Shown: positions 1-10,708, counted from the first letter of the stretch. The stretch: 64,000 nucleotides of DNA from Candidatus Zhuqueibacterota bacterium (GCA_016931935.1 JAFGDW010000032.1:25380-89379); one strand, 5' to 3'. Translations and numbers: made by a program. Notes: generated by a model not told the origin, from the letters alone.

Positions 1-2
1 TT

Positions 3-836
3 ACCGATGAGTTTTACCATATGGTATTGGCGCAACATTATATCCTGGAAGGCGGCTATGTGTACGCCAAACAAGTGTTGGAAATGGCATTGGGCACAGC
101 CAAAGCGCATGAAATTATATCCCGCGTTCAGGGAAGCATGGGACTCAAGGGATTTAACGTTCTCAATGATGTGGATCCCAACCAGTTGCTGACATTTATT
201 CAAAAAGAACATCCGCAGACGATTGCACTGGTGTTAAGCCAGATAAATCGAAAGCAGGCTGCCAGTATTATCTCCGAGCTGCCGCCCAATATTCAATCGG
301 ATGTTATCTACAGAATTGCCAATATGGATCAGGTCTCGCCTGATTTAATTCAGGAAGTGGAAGATGTGCTGGAATCGCGCGTTGACTTCTCCTCGTTGGG
401 TCGTAAGATTGGTGGCGTGAAAGCTGTCGCGGAAGTGTTGAACCTGGTTGGTCAATCCACCGAAAAAACTATTCTCGGCGGCCTGGCCCAAAAAGATGCC
501 AAGATGGCGGAAGAAATTGAAAAGCTGATGTTTATTTTCGAAGATATTTTGTTACTCAGCGATCGTTCTGTGCAACAGGTGCTTGGCCGTGTGGATAATA
601 AGGAAGTAGCAATGGCGATGAAAGCAGCGAGCGATGAGGTCAAAAACAAAATATTCGGCAATATGTCTGAGCGTGCATCGACCATGTTGAAGGAAGAGCT
701 TGAATTTATGGGACCTGTGAAACTCAAAGATGTGGAAGACGCACAACAACGAATCATTGAAACCATCCGCAAAATGGAAGAAGAGGGTGAAATTGTCATC
801 GGTGGAGCAGGAAAAGGCGAAGAAATCGTCGAATAA
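3..836 (+). CDS. fliG: Flagellar motor switch protein FliG (5' end outside the window)
   Basis: FliG forms the rotor ring on the cytoplasmic face of the MS ring and receives torque from the MotA stator. The reading frame is already open at base 3, so the N-terminus lies upstream and 277 residues are visible. The fragment carries the middle-domain EHPQTIA motif near base 209 and a C-terminal domain with an MFIFEDI segment followed by the charged torque-helix region, as in the family. Its end overlaps the probable start of fliH. fliF and the proximal rod genes presumably lie upstream, by analogy with other operons. Confidence 0.97.
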   Translation, partial: TDEFYHMVLAQHYILEGGYVYAKQVLEMALGTAKAHEIISRVQGSMGLKGFNVLNDVDPNQLLTFIQKEHPQTIALVLSQINRKQAASIISELPPNIQSDVIYRIANMDQVSPDLIQEVEDVLESRVDFSSLGRKIGGVKAVAEVLNLVGQSTEKTILGGLAQKDAKMAEEIEKLMFIFEDILLLSDRSVQQVLGRVDNKEVAMAMKAASDEVKNKIFGNMSERASTMLKEELEFMGPVKLKDVEDAQQRIIETIRKMEEEGEIVIGGAGKGEEIVE

Positions 837-1518
837 TATTATCGTCCGTGTAAACCGGCCGGTCCGGCAGGTTCAATTTTCCGGATTTAAAGAGATATAC
901 GAATACACGGTGGAGCACCACGATCCGCCGCCGGAATCGATTATCCGTGAAGAACCTGAACCGCAATTAGCGCCAACCATGCAAATTACGGAAGATGAAC
1001 TGAATGAACGCGTGGCTGAGGCGTTCAAACAAGGGATGGTTGAAGGCCAAAAGCAAAAGGCCGATGAACTGAAACTCGAATTAAAAAACCATTATGAATT
1101 ATTGCAGAATGTCGCCCGCGATGTGGTACAGGTCAAATCCGAATTTCTTGAAAAAAGTGAAGAAATTGTGCTGCGGCTGGCGTTTTTGGTTGCCGAGCGA
1201 ATTGTCCGGACCGAGTTGACCACCCGTCCGGATGCGTTGATCAGCAATATTCGTTATACGCTTTCCAAAGTGTCATCCGTTGAAAATAATATTATCGTAC
1301 GACTAAATCCTGCCGATCATACAACTATTCAATCGCGGCGTGAAGCATTACAGGTACCATTTCAGGAACTGGAATTTATCCGGGATGAACGGTTATCTCC
1401 GGGTAGTTGTATTGTCGAGACCAATTATTCAACTATCGATGCAACCATCGAAACCCAATTACATGCTGTGGAACAGATGCTTGAGAAAGGCATGGATGAT
1501 GCAAAAATCCACAGATAA
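793..1518 (+). CDS. fliH: Flagellar export ATPase regulator FliH
   Basis: FliH binds the ATPase FliI and tethers it to the C-ring and export gate. The protein has a charged N-terminal region, a coiled-coil stretch, and a C-terminal domain typical of FliH/YscL (around bases 1150-1290, EEIVLRLAFLVAERIVRTEL). The start is uncertain. TTG at 793 has GAGGG five bases upstream; GTG at 802 and ATG at 730 are in frame, but 730 would overlap fliG by more than 100 bases. With 793 the protein is 241 residues. It is followed directly by fliI, which overlaps its 3' end. Confidence 0.88.
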   Translation: MSSVEQEKAKKSSNNIIVRVNRPVRQVQFSGFKEIYEYTVEHHDPPPESIIREEPEPQLAPTMQITEDELNERVAEAFKQGMVEGQKQKADELKLELKNHYELLQNVARDVVQVKSEFLEKSEEIVLRLAFLVAERIVRTELTTRPDALISNIRYTLSKVSSVENNIIVRLNPADHTTIQSRREALQVPFQELEFIRDERLSPGSCIVETNYSTIDATIETQLHAVEQMLEKGMDDAKIHR

Positions 1519-2833
1519 TTTAATGGATCGATTTGACTATTACGTCGACATGTTGTCCGAGTTGGAACCGATTCAGGTGTATGGCCGCATCGTACAGGTT
1601 GTGGGATTGGTAATCGAATCCATCGGGCCAGCATCATCAATCGGTGATTTGTGCACAATTCGTTCGAGGCGTACTAAATCGGTTTTTAAGGCGGAGGTTG
1701 TCGGTTTCCGGGAGAACCGCGTGCTGCTTATGCCCCTGGATGCGTGTGAGGGAATCGCCCCCGGCGATGAGGTGATTGCCAATGTCGGGGGATTTAATGT
1801 GAATGTTGGGGATGGTTTGCTCGGTCGTGTTATCAACGGTTTCGGAGAACCGATTGATGGCAAAGGGCCGCTTGAGGGAACACGAAAACGTTCTGTTTTT
1901 AATCAACCACCGGATCCGATGCTAAAGAAACGTGTAGATCAGCCGATGATAACTGGTATCAGGTCTATCGATGGTCTGATTACCTGCGGGAAGGGTCAAC
2001 GCGCAGGTATATTTGCCGGAAGCGGGGTAGGTAAAAGTACCTTGTTGGGAATGATCGCTCGCAACACCGAAGCGGATGTGAATGTGATTGGATTGATAGG
2101 TGAGAGGGGTAAAGAGGTCCGTGACTTTTTAGAGCGGGATCTGGGTGAAGCGGGATTGCAGCGATCGGTAGTGGTGGTGGTGACGTCGGACAAACCTGCC
2201 CTGCTTCGTGTTAAAGGCGCATTTGTGGCAACAACCATTGCGGAATATTTTCGGAATCAGGGCCGCGATGTAATGTTGATGATGGATTCGATTACACGGG
2301 TGGCGATGGCACAGCGGGAAATTGGATTGGCAGTTGGTGAACCGCCGACAACCCGCGGGTACACGCCATCGGTGTTTTCCATGTTGCCGCGGCTGCTCGA
2401 ACGTTCGGGCACAGCGGATTGCGGAAGTATCACCGGTCTTTATACGGTGCTGGTCGAAGCGGATGATATGAATGAACCCGTTGCCGACAGTGTCCGCTCG
2501 ATTCTTGACGGACACATTGTGCTTTCGCGCCGATTGGCTGCCATGAATCACTATCCGGCAATTGATATATTGGAAAGTGTCAGTCGGGTGATGACGGATG
2601 TTATTTCCCCGGATCAAAAAAAACTGGTAAAACGATTTTTACAACTACTGGCCATCTATCGCGAGGCGGAAGATTTGATTCGTATTGGCGCATATGTAAA
2701 AGGCACAGATGAGAAAATTGATGCGGCGATTTCCAAAATTTCTGCCCTGAATAATTTTATGCAGCAGGATGTTTTTGAACGGGTGGCATTTAAACAGGTG
2801 CTTGAGCAATTGCAGCAGGTTGTTGGTTCATGA
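1496..2833 (+). CDS. fliI: Flagellum-specific ATP synthase FliI
   Basis: FliI is the hexameric ATPase that energises and unfolds substrates for flagellar type III export, related to the F1 ATPase beta subunit. Walker A GSGVGKST is at about residues 175-182, and a Walker B-type segment DVMLMMDSITR lies near base 2270. ATG 1496 (or 1499) is preceded by GAAAGG with a five-base spacer and gives 445 residues, the usual length; ATG 1523 is an alternative without a visible ribosome site. The gene overlaps fliH by 23 bases and fliJ by four (ATGA). Confidence 0.97.
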   Translation: MMQKSTDNLMDRFDYYVDMLSELEPIQVYGRIVQVVGLVIESIGPASSIGDLCTIRSRRTKSVFKAEVVGFRENRVLLMPLDACEGIAPGDEVIANVGGFNVNVGDGLLGRVINGFGEPIDGKGPLEGTRKRSVFNQPPDPMLKKRVDQPMITGIRSIDGLITCGKGQRAGIFAGSGVGKSTLLGMIARNTEADVNVIGLIGERGKEVRDFLERDLGEAGLQRSVVVVVTSDKPALLRVKGAFVATTIAEYFRNQGRDVMLMMDSITRVAMAQREIGLAVGEPPTTRGYTPSVFSMLPRLLERSGTADCGSITGLYTVLVEADDMNEPVADSVRSILDGHIVLSRRLAAMNHYPAIDILESVSRVMTDVISPDQKKLVKRFLQLLAIYREAEDLIRIGAYVKGTDEKIDAAISKISALNNFMQQDVFERVAFKQVLEQLQQVVGS

Positions 2834-3288
2834 AACGGTTTCAATTTCGGCTTGAACGTGTGTTGCAATTGAAGCAACAAATGGAACTCCAGAAACAGCA
2901 GGAATTGGGTGTCGTGACGGCGCGAATGCAAATTGCAGAACACACACTGGCGGAAATGGAAACACGCCGGTCCGAATATCATCAGCAGCGCAATGACCTG
3001 GTGAAAACCGGCAGTAGTCAGCGCGATATCTTTATGATGAATCAGCATCAGCAGCATTTAAAGCAACTGGTTAAAAAGCAAAAGCAGGTAATTGCCCGCA
3101 TTCAAAAAGAAGTGATGGCAAAACAGGCAGCGCTTCAGGATGCCGTCAGGGAGAAAGAGAAGTACGAGCAATACCACGCCCACAAATGGGACGAATATCA
3201 ACGATCCGTTTTGGCAGAAGAGCAGCAATTTCTTGATGAAGTTGCACTTCGTAAACATCATTTTGATCCGCAAATACAAGGTAAATGA
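2830..3288 (+). CDS. fliJ: Flagellar export chaperone FliJ
   Basis: FliJ is the central coiled-coil stalk of the export ATPase and escorts chaperones. The 152-residue protein is almost entirely charged and Gln-rich heptads from end to end, starting MKRFQFRLERVLQLKQQ, a typical FliJ N-terminus. It starts within the ATGA shared with the fliI stop, so the two are translationally coupled. Its own stop overlaps the next start at 3285. Sequence identity in this family is low, so position after fliI is an important part of the call. Confidence 0.92.
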   Translation: MKRFQFRLERVLQLKQQMELQKQQELGVVTARMQIAEHTLAEMETRRSEYHQQRNDLVKTGSSQRDIFMMNQHQQHLKQLVKKQKQVIARIQKEVMAKQAALQDAVREKEKYEQYHAHKWDEYQRSVLAEEQQFLDEVALRKHHFDPQIQGK

Positions 3289-4214
3289 ATGAAATGGCAG
3301 AAAAGGAAGCAACTCCACCGCCAAAAAGCAGTGCAAAGGAACTAATCTTTTTTGGTCTCTTTTTTATCGTTTCATTCATCCTGACTTTTGGAGTACTTTA
3401 TGTTGCGATGCGGGGCGTTACCAATCCGTTTAGCAATGTATCAAAAGTAGGAACAGCCGATTCGACCGCAACTACGGTTGAACCAGTGGGCGACAAGCAA
3501 ACACCGAAAACTGCAAGCAAAGAAATAAAAATTGATAGCGCACAAATAAAGGCAGTCGAGGCAGAGCAGCAAAATGAAATTCAGCGACAAGTGCGACAAA
3601 TGGCGCAGGATGAAATTTTAAAACGCGAAGAAGAAATAGAAGAGTTAAAGCAACAAGTTGAAACGCTGAAATTTGCCTATGAAGAAAACCGGCGCCGTTA
3701 TTATGATTTGCGCTCGACATCTGTATCGGGCGATTCCCTGGCTGATTTGATTGCAGACCTTGAAAGTGAAAAAAAGAATGTCAAACAGCAAGAAGAAACA
3801 ATTGCTGAAATGGATTCGGTAACACAGCGACTGAAATCGTTAATAGCCAATAAACAACTTGAAGATACCACCGGGACAAAAATAGATGTTGACAGTCTGA
3901 ATAAAGTGCTTGCCAAACTTGACTCGGTTCGCCAGGAGAAACAGGCGCAGCAAGCAAGCATTGATGCATTGAAAAAACAAGTCGAGACATTTGAGACAGA
4001 AAAACAAGTTGCACAGAATGTAAATGTGAAACAATTGGCCAAGGTTTATGATGCAATGAAACCGGCGGAAGCGGCGGCAATTATTTCCAAGCTGGATAAT
4101 GAACTGGTCGTTTCACTGTTAAAAATGGTGAAGAAACGGCAGGCAGCAAAAATTATGGCCGCATTGCCCGCGGAACGGGCGGCGAAACTATCGCAGTTAA
4201 TAGGAACGCAATGA
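3285..4214 (+). CDS. Membrane-anchored coiled-coil protein with MgtE-N-like domain (MotE/FlbB-like)
   Basis: One transmembrane segment at residues 19-42 is followed by a long coiled coil and a C-terminal helical domain (about residues 245-305, with VYDAMKPAEAAAIISKLD) of the MgtE N-terminal type. This architecture matches MotE-like proteins found between fliJ and fliK in many flagellar operons. In rhizobia MotE is a chaperone for a periplasmic motor protein, and FlbB in spirochetes has a similar place. The C-terminal part is predicted outside the cytoplasm. The exact role here is inferred from context only. It overlaps fliJ and fliK by four bases each. Confidence 0.8.
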   Translation: MNEMAEKEATPPPKSSAKELIFFGLFFIVSFILTFGVLYVAMRGVTNPFSNVSKVGTADSTATTVEPVGDKQTPKTASKEIKIDSAQIKAVEAEQQNEIQRQVRQMAQDEILKREEEIEELKQQVETLKFAYEENRRRYYDLRSTSVSGDSLADLIADLESEKKNVKQQEETIAEMDSVTQRLKSLIANKQLEDTTGTKIDVDSLNKVLAKLDSVRQEKQAQQASIDALKKQVETFETEKQVAQNVNVKQLAKVYDAMKPAEAAAIISKLDNELVVSLLKMVKKRQAAKIMAALPAERAAKLSQLIGTQ

Positions 4215-7200
4215 TAAGCAATCAATGGTTAACATCCCTTTTTGGAATGTCGTTGCCATCATCGGGGAATTCCACAAACTCACATGATGGAAATGATGCT
4301 CCGGCCATGGATTTTCTGCAGGTACTCTGGCAGAAAATGCAACCGGCAGCAGTACGTCCGGAAAGTATTGCAATCGCCCGGCAGGAAAATTCTTCATTGT
4401 TGACCAAACTGAATCCTCAAGCACTCCGGATTTCGCCTGATATTCGTTCAAAACTGAATAATGATTTTCAACCTCAACTCCGAAAAATTACCGAACTTAT
4501 TTCAACTCCCGAATCACAAGCACCCGTAACATCCGATCAGATTGGCGAAATTGTCCAACTTATCGATCAACTTCTGTCTGACCAGAATGTATCACTGGAT
4601 AAAATTGCTATTGATGTTTCAGCTCCAACTGAAACTGGCAAGGTGGATGCCGAAAATTTGAATAACGCGAAAATTGTAATTCAATCCGGACAGCAGGGAC
4701 TAACACTACCGAAGGATAATATTAATCCGGAGGGTGCACAGCAGAATAATGGCTGGATTTCGAAATTACGGGATAAAATTGCGCAGGCGATCGCTGAGAC
4801 CGTTGGATTAAAATCATTCAAACTGAAAACACCAACCGCCGATACTGTTATTTTTGATTTTCAGTCGCAAATGATGCAAACGGTAACGCCTTCGAAGCCG
4901 GAGCTAATTACTGGTCCTGCCGTGCAAAAGGTAAGTCCCGATGTGAAACTAGTTGACAAATCAACCGACACGCTGCCGATACAAGTACTGTCTGACCAGC
5001 AGCAATCAAACGATGCAGAGAGCATAAAGCAACTGTATGCACAACTTCCCGAACGCGACAAGGCAATTCTGGCAGCAATTCTCCAATTGCAGGGATTTGA
5101 TCAACAAGAACTTTCGGAGATGCTAACTATCGAGCCAGTCTTGGTTATGCATCAAACAGACGATGCGTCGGATTTTCAAGCGCAACTGCTGACGAACGAT
5201 TCCGATATTTTCGTGAAAAATAGTGGCGTGACGGTTACTGATGCGATGAAGAACGAGCGTCCGGTCAATAGCTCGGCTTTCATTGTACCGGCGTCGATAG
5301 AATCCCAACTTCGGGATTTGCCTGAAAACGATCAGGTATTAATTAAACAGGCGCTTGGTTACTTACTGGGACAAGCACAGGGCAACATACCAGACATTGG
5401 TGGAGAACAGTTACCCAACGGGCGTCAACAAACGGGTATTGTCGTGGAGACATCCGTTCAGCAGGATTCGTCGCTGCAATTCGCAGAACCGGTCGATTCA
5501 ACTAAACAGACTGCATCGATAAAAATTGAAAAGTTGAATGACACATCGAAACAGAATATAAACATTGAACCTCAGAAACCAGTAGCCAGTAGTTCCAAAA
5601 CCCGGCAGATTAATATGCCAGCCGGGAAGGAACATACTGATAGCTTAACATCGAGATCGAATAGTACTTCCATTCAAATTAAACATGATGTTCCGAAAAC
5701 CGATGCAGATGTAACGGTCAATGACCTGCCTTCGGATAACGAACAACAATTGACGACCAAACGCATTCTTCCATTGCTGCAAGCGCTTTTCAAAACATTG
5801 GGAGAAAATGACAGAAATACACTGACTGCAACTCTGAACAATATTGAAATTCAGAATGATCCCGAACCGGCAGCAACTCCAAGTATCAGGCAGCAGCCCA
5901 TATCCGAGAGTGATAATGTATCAGAACGCCCAACGTTATCGGATGACACTACAACAGAATCCGATACTACTACAGAACCATCGGACATGGAGCAGATTTT
6001 CGATGTATTATTAGATACGCTGCCCAAATTGTCTGATGACGGGCAGGCGCGATTAAGCGAATGGGTTGCGTCGTTGCCGATCATACCAAAATTTGTGAAT
6101 GAACAATCGGATTTACTGGTAATACAGCCGGAAACTAACATTCAACAATCAAATGTTCTGCAACAGGAAACCACGCCGATCGCTGATCGACCAGTAACTG
6201 AGTCTGAATCATCCGAAGCAGATCAACCAACGGCCGAGAATGAATTAACTCCGCAAGCGGACAAGACCTCCCACGATTTAGATTCTGGCATGATACCTGT
6301 TCACATACTTGCTGAAGTCGTTGTGAAATTAACAGCCTCGGTTTCGGATGATGGAAATGCTATCATTCAGGCGCAATGGTCTGAAAAATTTCCTGAAATT
6401 CCGTTTGAAAATATCACAGCCAAACCGGACAATCATTTAGCCGACCAATTGGTTAGCCGGGAGCAGGTGTTCGCATGGTTGGAATCAGTCAGACAGGAGC
6501 TTTCTACACAAGATTCACTGAATGTTGTAAAATCGTTGCTAAAGTTGGAACGTGTGCCAGCCGCGGGACAATTCAAAATTGAACAATCAGAGAATTCAGA
6601 AGGATTAGGCAATTCAACTATAAATGCTGATGTAGATATTCAGACACCGCCGGAACAGGCCGTTCGTCTGATTAGCGATCAATTATCGCGAGCCGGAAAG
6701 GTGGCGCTCGCACGAATTATCCTGTCGAGTGATAATGCAATTGTGACCGAAAAAACCGATTCTCCAGCTCCGCTGAGTCCAAAGGTACCTGCAGAAAATG
6801 TTGAACGGCTAATTCAGGCAATGACAGACAATGGTAAAGCAGTTTACCAAAATATTATCAGATTTTTGAGAACAACAAGCAAACATGAAGTTTCGCGCGA
6901 ACTCGAAAATGCAAATGCTGTGAGTGTTGTAAATGTCGAGCCGCCACATGGTGATGATGTTGCGAATATGGATGGCATGCAACCGAAAACGGATAAGAAA
7001 TTGCCAGTTGAAAACAGAACAGCGTTCTCTAATGAAGACGGCGAGCTAATTCGAAATCGATTCCGGAAATTTGTCGCGCAAGTGGCGCCCAAGCTTTCGG
7101 AAGCAGGACAGCAGCAATTGTATGCATTGATGACACGAATTAGCAATAAGGAAACAATGCCTACTACTGCACAAGCTCCTACCATTGTTGAAGTAACGCA

Positions 7201-10200
7201 GCAAGCTCCTCGTGCAGACAATCAAATTCCAGAAAGTGCTCCACCGTTACAAACGGTTTCTTTACCTAATACGCATTCGGATGAATCAGGCAACACTATC
7301 GAAACCAACTCTGATCAACCGCAGATGAGTAAATCTGATCAGAATAAAAATGCTGTGGTAACAATAGATATTTCTACTTCAAATAAAACTGAAAATGAAT
7401 TTGAGAATTCAGCGAACTACCTTGAGAATGAACCCAACGATCACCAGGAACAGACTGCAAATATTCGACAAAATAGTCACCAACTAACACCGACACCGAA
7501 GGATTGGCAGCGAGCAGTCACGGAACTATTTGGTGAGTCTGAGCAGACAAACGTTGATGCTGTTAAGCAACCGGTCGCACATCAGGCAAAGCACGCATTT
7601 GTTGCTGCTGATAACAAGCAAACTGATACGTTCAGGTCGAAATCGAATATTGCCAATCCGACCGGTAATGGAAATATTTCGAGTAAATCTGACGGGATTG
7701 TTGCCACAAATTCAGATGTCCCACGTGTTGCGCCTGCTTATCAGTCAGATGATGTGAATGAATTATTTCCTCCAGCGCCTGAAATTTTCGCTACAACGCG
7801 AATGAACGATCAACCGACAAGTTCAGAGCCATTAGAACCACAAGTCGATTCTAAAATGTCAATGCCCGAGGTGATGAAACGCTTGGCGACGCTTTTCCAG
7901 TTATTGCAGGCCGAAATACCGGAAACAGAGCGGATGGAGCTTATTCAACAATGGCGGGATTTACAATTACCTGTAATGCGGCGATCAGCTTCGTCTGAAA
8001 TAATAGCGGATATCGGACCCCAAAAAATTGTGCAAACGGCTTCACCTGCCATTATTCCGGAAGTTGTAGCAGAGAATCAGACGATGGGGCTGGATGAACC
8101 GGCTTCCACAGATGTAAAAATTTCGATTGACAGGCTTGCTTCAATAACAGCACCCGATGAAGAACAAACGGCTGCTACAGATAAATCGTTTGTTTCACGC
8201 ATACTGAGCCATGTGACAGACACGTTGAAGCAGGTTGAGCAAACTGTCCGGCAGAACTCCGAGCAAGTCGGGGCACGAGAAATTGCTGCGGTTGATCGAT
8301 CAGCGGAATTCGTTCGGTTGCGCAGCAAGCAAACCGGTGCAGAAAATGTAAATCAACCACATTCGCTGTACTCAGAGAAGCCCAAAGCAATTTCGAAGGA
8401 ACTGCCTGATGTCAACCAGAATTTGCCATCTCAAAAAATACAAGCAAGTCCGGAGAGTTCTGTCAAGCAACCGGCACAGGCGCCGGCGCCAGTTACGAAT
8501 CGGCCGATTACGGCATTGATAAAGAGTCTCTCACCGGATGATACCGAAAAATTGTTAACAGCGTTAAAATCCCTGACCGGTACTGCAGCCCCGGAGCAGA
8601 ATGTTAATCGTCAAATACAGTCCGATGATGAAAAAACGCAGCGGTTGCCGCTTGAAACTACCTTTGGTAACAGGGAAGCAAAAAGTATTGTGCGTGCGTT
8701 ACAGCAGGTTTCGTTACAATTGTCTACTGAAGGACAACAGAAAATCGCAACAACAATTCGTACGATATTGGCATCCGAACAATCACGCAAGCCGGATACT
8801 ATGATTTCAATAACACTTGATAAAACTGACGAAAAATCAGGACTGACAATAGAAAGCAAGATAATTAATAGTATACGTACGGAACAAATTAAACCGGTCG
8901 AATTAGTGAAAACGGCTGAAGCTGATCGTCCGGTTCAGGTGAGTGATGACAACAAGCAGATTCAATTTAGAGATCGTGCGACAGAAATTTCTAAAAACAC
9001 TCAAATTCAATCGACCGAAAACCCGGACATAAGCGAGCGACGCGCGATGGCTACCACACATGTTGCTTCGCAACCGATTGATGATACCAGAACGACAAAT
9101 TCAGTTACTAACCAAATGCGACAGCCGGTAGTAATGCATCCGACACAGCCCCCGTCGATGTTGAGCTCAATTATTTCGACGGTCCAGCAGGTATTATCCG
9201 AGCAAAGCCATAAATCCATCAATCAGGTAACGGTCTCGTTGTCTAAAGATTCAGAAATGAACGCGTTGTTGAAAACACCATCGGAACTGGTGATTGATGA
9301 TACATTGGAAATACCGATAAACGGAAAACAGACGTCACAATCGAATCAATTGAAATTGATCGTCAAAGGTGATCCCGGTCTGCTTGATAGTATTCGTCAG
9401 CAGGTTGTGGAGCAAACGCGTGGAATGCAATTAGCTCCTGATAAATCGATGCTTGCTTTAACCATGTCGAATTTCCGACAAAACGATGCAATGCAAATGG
9501 TGGACGATGAAGGTGAATTGACTTCAGCAGAAAACGAGATAGTAGTAGCAGAGTCCGATCTTCCCGATGTTACAAAAAATGATTCGTCCACTAAAAATAT
9601 GCGAGTACCGATCAACCAGCATGAAAAAAATCTATTCACACGGGCGAATCTCCATACCATATTGCGCGCAAATCGGGAGATGAAGGTACAGCCGAATCAA
9701 CCCGCTCCAGCCGTCATGACGACAGCGGCGAACCAGACGAAACAAACTGACAAGAGTGTTGACGCGCCGGTTTCTCGCGAAAATCAGGATAACGTTCGTG
9801 AGCCACTCACAATTAAGACAGAAAATATTTCCCGTGGGAGCAACGCCTCATTCGAACCAACAATACAAACAGAATCAGTGATAACGCAGACTGTACATCA
9901 GTCAGTAAAGCAATCAAATACAGATGCAATGAATATCCCGGAGCAACAGCCTCAGATGCAGGCACAATTGAAATCGGAATTAAAGAGTAATGAAGCAGCG
10001 GCAAATCAGACATTCGAAACGGCCGAAAGTCAAAATGCAGATGGCGCTGAAGGAAAAAATCCGGATTTGAGCGGACGGCATGAAACACAAACAAAGCATA
10101 AAGATGATTCATCTGCTCGTCCTGATCATCATCGTGAAGCCACCCATTTTATCGATGCATTGCGTCGCGAACGGGTGACTACCGAAACGATTCGTCAACC

Positions 10201-10708
10201 GGCTCAGGTTCCGCATCAACGCGGCAACGAGTTGGACGCTTTTATAAAAGCTGAACGACTTGTGGATCAATTAAGCAATCAGTTACGAGCAACGTGGCAG
10301 CAGGGGCGTCATGAATTAACGATCAAGCTGTATCCGGAAAATCTAGGGCAGGTAAATTTAAAACTTTCTGTTGAAGAAAATATTATGGCTTTAAAGATTG
10401 TGGTCGATAATCTAGATGCAAAACATCTAATGGAAAAGAATATTTCGCAATTGCAACGGACATTGGGTGAACAGAATTTACGGATCGAGCGATTTGAAGT
10501 GATGTTAAAACAGGAAATGCCACAATTTTCGCAACATGAAAGCAGTGATGCCCGGCAGCAATACCAGGCATCCGATCAACGGCAACATCGTCACGACCAA
10601 AGTTTTAACTTGTTTCCGGAGCAGTCAATTCCGGAAGAAATGATCCCGGTTGAATCCACAACGCATCGACAGCGGGTTCAATCCGGTATTTTGGAAGTTG
10701 TCGCATAA
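4211..10708 (+). CDS. fliK: Giant flagellar hook-length control protein FliK (2165 residues)
   Basis: FliK measures hook length and switches export from hook to filament substrates. The C-terminal hook-length domain is clear at about residues 2014-2100, with the hallmark ELTIKLYPENLGQVNLKL segment. The remaining 2000 residues are Gln/Asn/Ser/Thr-rich linkers interrupted at least eleven times by a short helical motif of the form L-x3-L-x2-LS-x-x-G-x3-L-x3-L (for example residues near 273, 362, 521, 593, 700, 818, 865, 951, 1222, 1434 and 1493). Known FliK proteins are mostly 400-600 residues. The reading frame is uninterrupted. It starts in an ATGA overlap with the previous gene. Confidence 0.93.
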   Translation: MISNQWLTSLFGMSLPSSGNSTNSHDGNDAPAMDFLQVLWQKMQPAAVRPESIAIARQENSSLLTKLNPQALRISPDIRSKLNNDFQPQLRKITELISTPESQAPVTSDQIGEIVQLIDQLLSDQNVSLDKIAIDVSAPTETGKVDAENLNNAKIVIQSGQQGLTLPKDNINPEGAQQNNGWISKLRDKIAQAIAETVGLKSFKLKTPTADTVIFDFQSQMMQTVTPSKPELITGPAVQKVSPDVKLVDKSTDTLPIQVLSDQQQSNDAESIKQLYAQLPERDKAILAAILQLQGFDQQELSEMLTIEPVLVMHQTDDASDFQAQLLTNDSDIFVKNSGVTVTDAMKNERPVNSSAFIVPASIESQLRDLPENDQVLIKQALGYLLGQAQGNIPDIGGEQLPNGRQQTGIVVETSVQQDSSLQFAEPVDSTKQTASIKIEKLNDTSKQNINIEPQKPVASSSKTRQINMPAGKEHTDSLTSRSNSTSIQIKHDVPKTDADVTVNDLPSDNEQQLTTKRILPLLQALFKTLGENDRNTLTATLNNIEIQNDPEPAATPSIRQQPISESDNVSERPTLSDDTTTESDTTTEPSDMEQIFDVLLDTLPKLSDDGQARLSEWVASLPIIPKFVNEQSDLLVIQPETNIQQSNVLQQETTPIADRPVTESESSEADQPTAENELTPQADKTSHDLDSGMIPVHILAEVVVKLTASVSDDGNAIIQAQWSEKFPEIPFENITAKPDNHLADQLVSREQVFAWLESVRQELSTQDSLNVVKSLLKLERVPAAGQFKIEQSENSEGLGNSTINADVDIQTPPEQAVRLISDQLSRAGKVALARIILSSDNAIVTEKTDSPAPLSPKVPAENVERLIQAMTDNGKAVYQNIIRFLRTTSKHEVSRELENANAVSVVNVEPPHGDDVANMDGMQPKTDKKLPVENRTAFSNEDGELIRNRFRKFVAQVAPKLSEAGQQQLYALMTRISNKETMPTTAQAPTIVEVTQQAPRADNQIPESAPPLQTVSLPNTHSDESGNTIETNSDQPQMSKSDQNKNAVVTIDISTSNKTENEFENSANYLENEPNDHQEQTANIRQNSHQLTPTPKDWQRAVTELFGESEQTNVDAVKQPVAHQAKHAFVAADNKQTDTFRSKSNIANPTGNGNISSKSDGIVATNSDVPRVAPAYQSDDVNELFPPAPEIFATTRMNDQPTSSEPLEPQVDSKMSMPEVMKRLATLFQLLQAEIPETERMELIQQWRDLQLPVMRRSASSEIIADIGPQKIVQTASPAIIPEVVAENQTMGLDEPASTDVKISIDRLASITAPDEEQTAATDKSFVSRILSHVTDTLKQVEQTVRQNSEQVGAREIAAVDRSAEFVRLRSKQTGAENVNQPHSLYSEKPKAISKELPDVNQNLPSQKIQASPESSVKQPAQAPAPVTNRPITALIKSLSPDDTEKLLTALKSLTGTAAPEQNVNRQIQSDDEKTQRLPLETTFGNREAKSIVRALQQVSLQLSTEGQQKIATTIRTILASEQSRKPDTMISITLDKTDEKSGLTIESKIINSIRTEQIKPVELVKTAEADRPVQVSDDNKQIQFRDRATEISKNTQIQSTENPDISERRAMATTHVASQPIDDTRTTNSVTNQMRQPVVMHPTQPPSMLSSIISTVQQVLSEQSHKSINQVTVSLSKDSEMNALLKTPSELVIDDTLEIPINGKQTSQSNQLKLIVKGDPGLLDSIRQQVVEQTRGMQLAPDKSMLALTMSNFRQNDAMQMVDDEGELTSAENEIVVAESDLPDVTKNDSSTKNMRVPINQHEKNLFTRANLHTILRANREMKVQPNQPAPAVMTTAANQTKQTDKSVDAPVSRENQDNVREPLTIKTENISRGSNASFEPTIQTESVITQTVHQSVKQSNTDAMNIPEQQPQMQAQLKSELKSNEAAANQTFETAESQNADGAEGKNPDLSGRHETQTKHKDDSSARPDHHREATHFIDALRRERVTTETIRQPAQVPHQRGNELDAFIKAERLVDQLSNQLRATWQQGRHELTIKLYPENLGQVNLKLSVEENIMALKIVVDNLDAKHLMEKNISQLQRTLGEQNLRIERFEVMLKQEMPQFSQHESSDARQQYQASDQRQHRHDQSFNLFPEQSIPEEMIPVESTTHRQRVQSGILEVVA

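Noticed and set aside
452..799. Open frames on the minus strand within fliG and other flagellar genes
   Set aside because: They mirror well-supported + strand genes, have low-complexity composition and no ribosome-binding sites.
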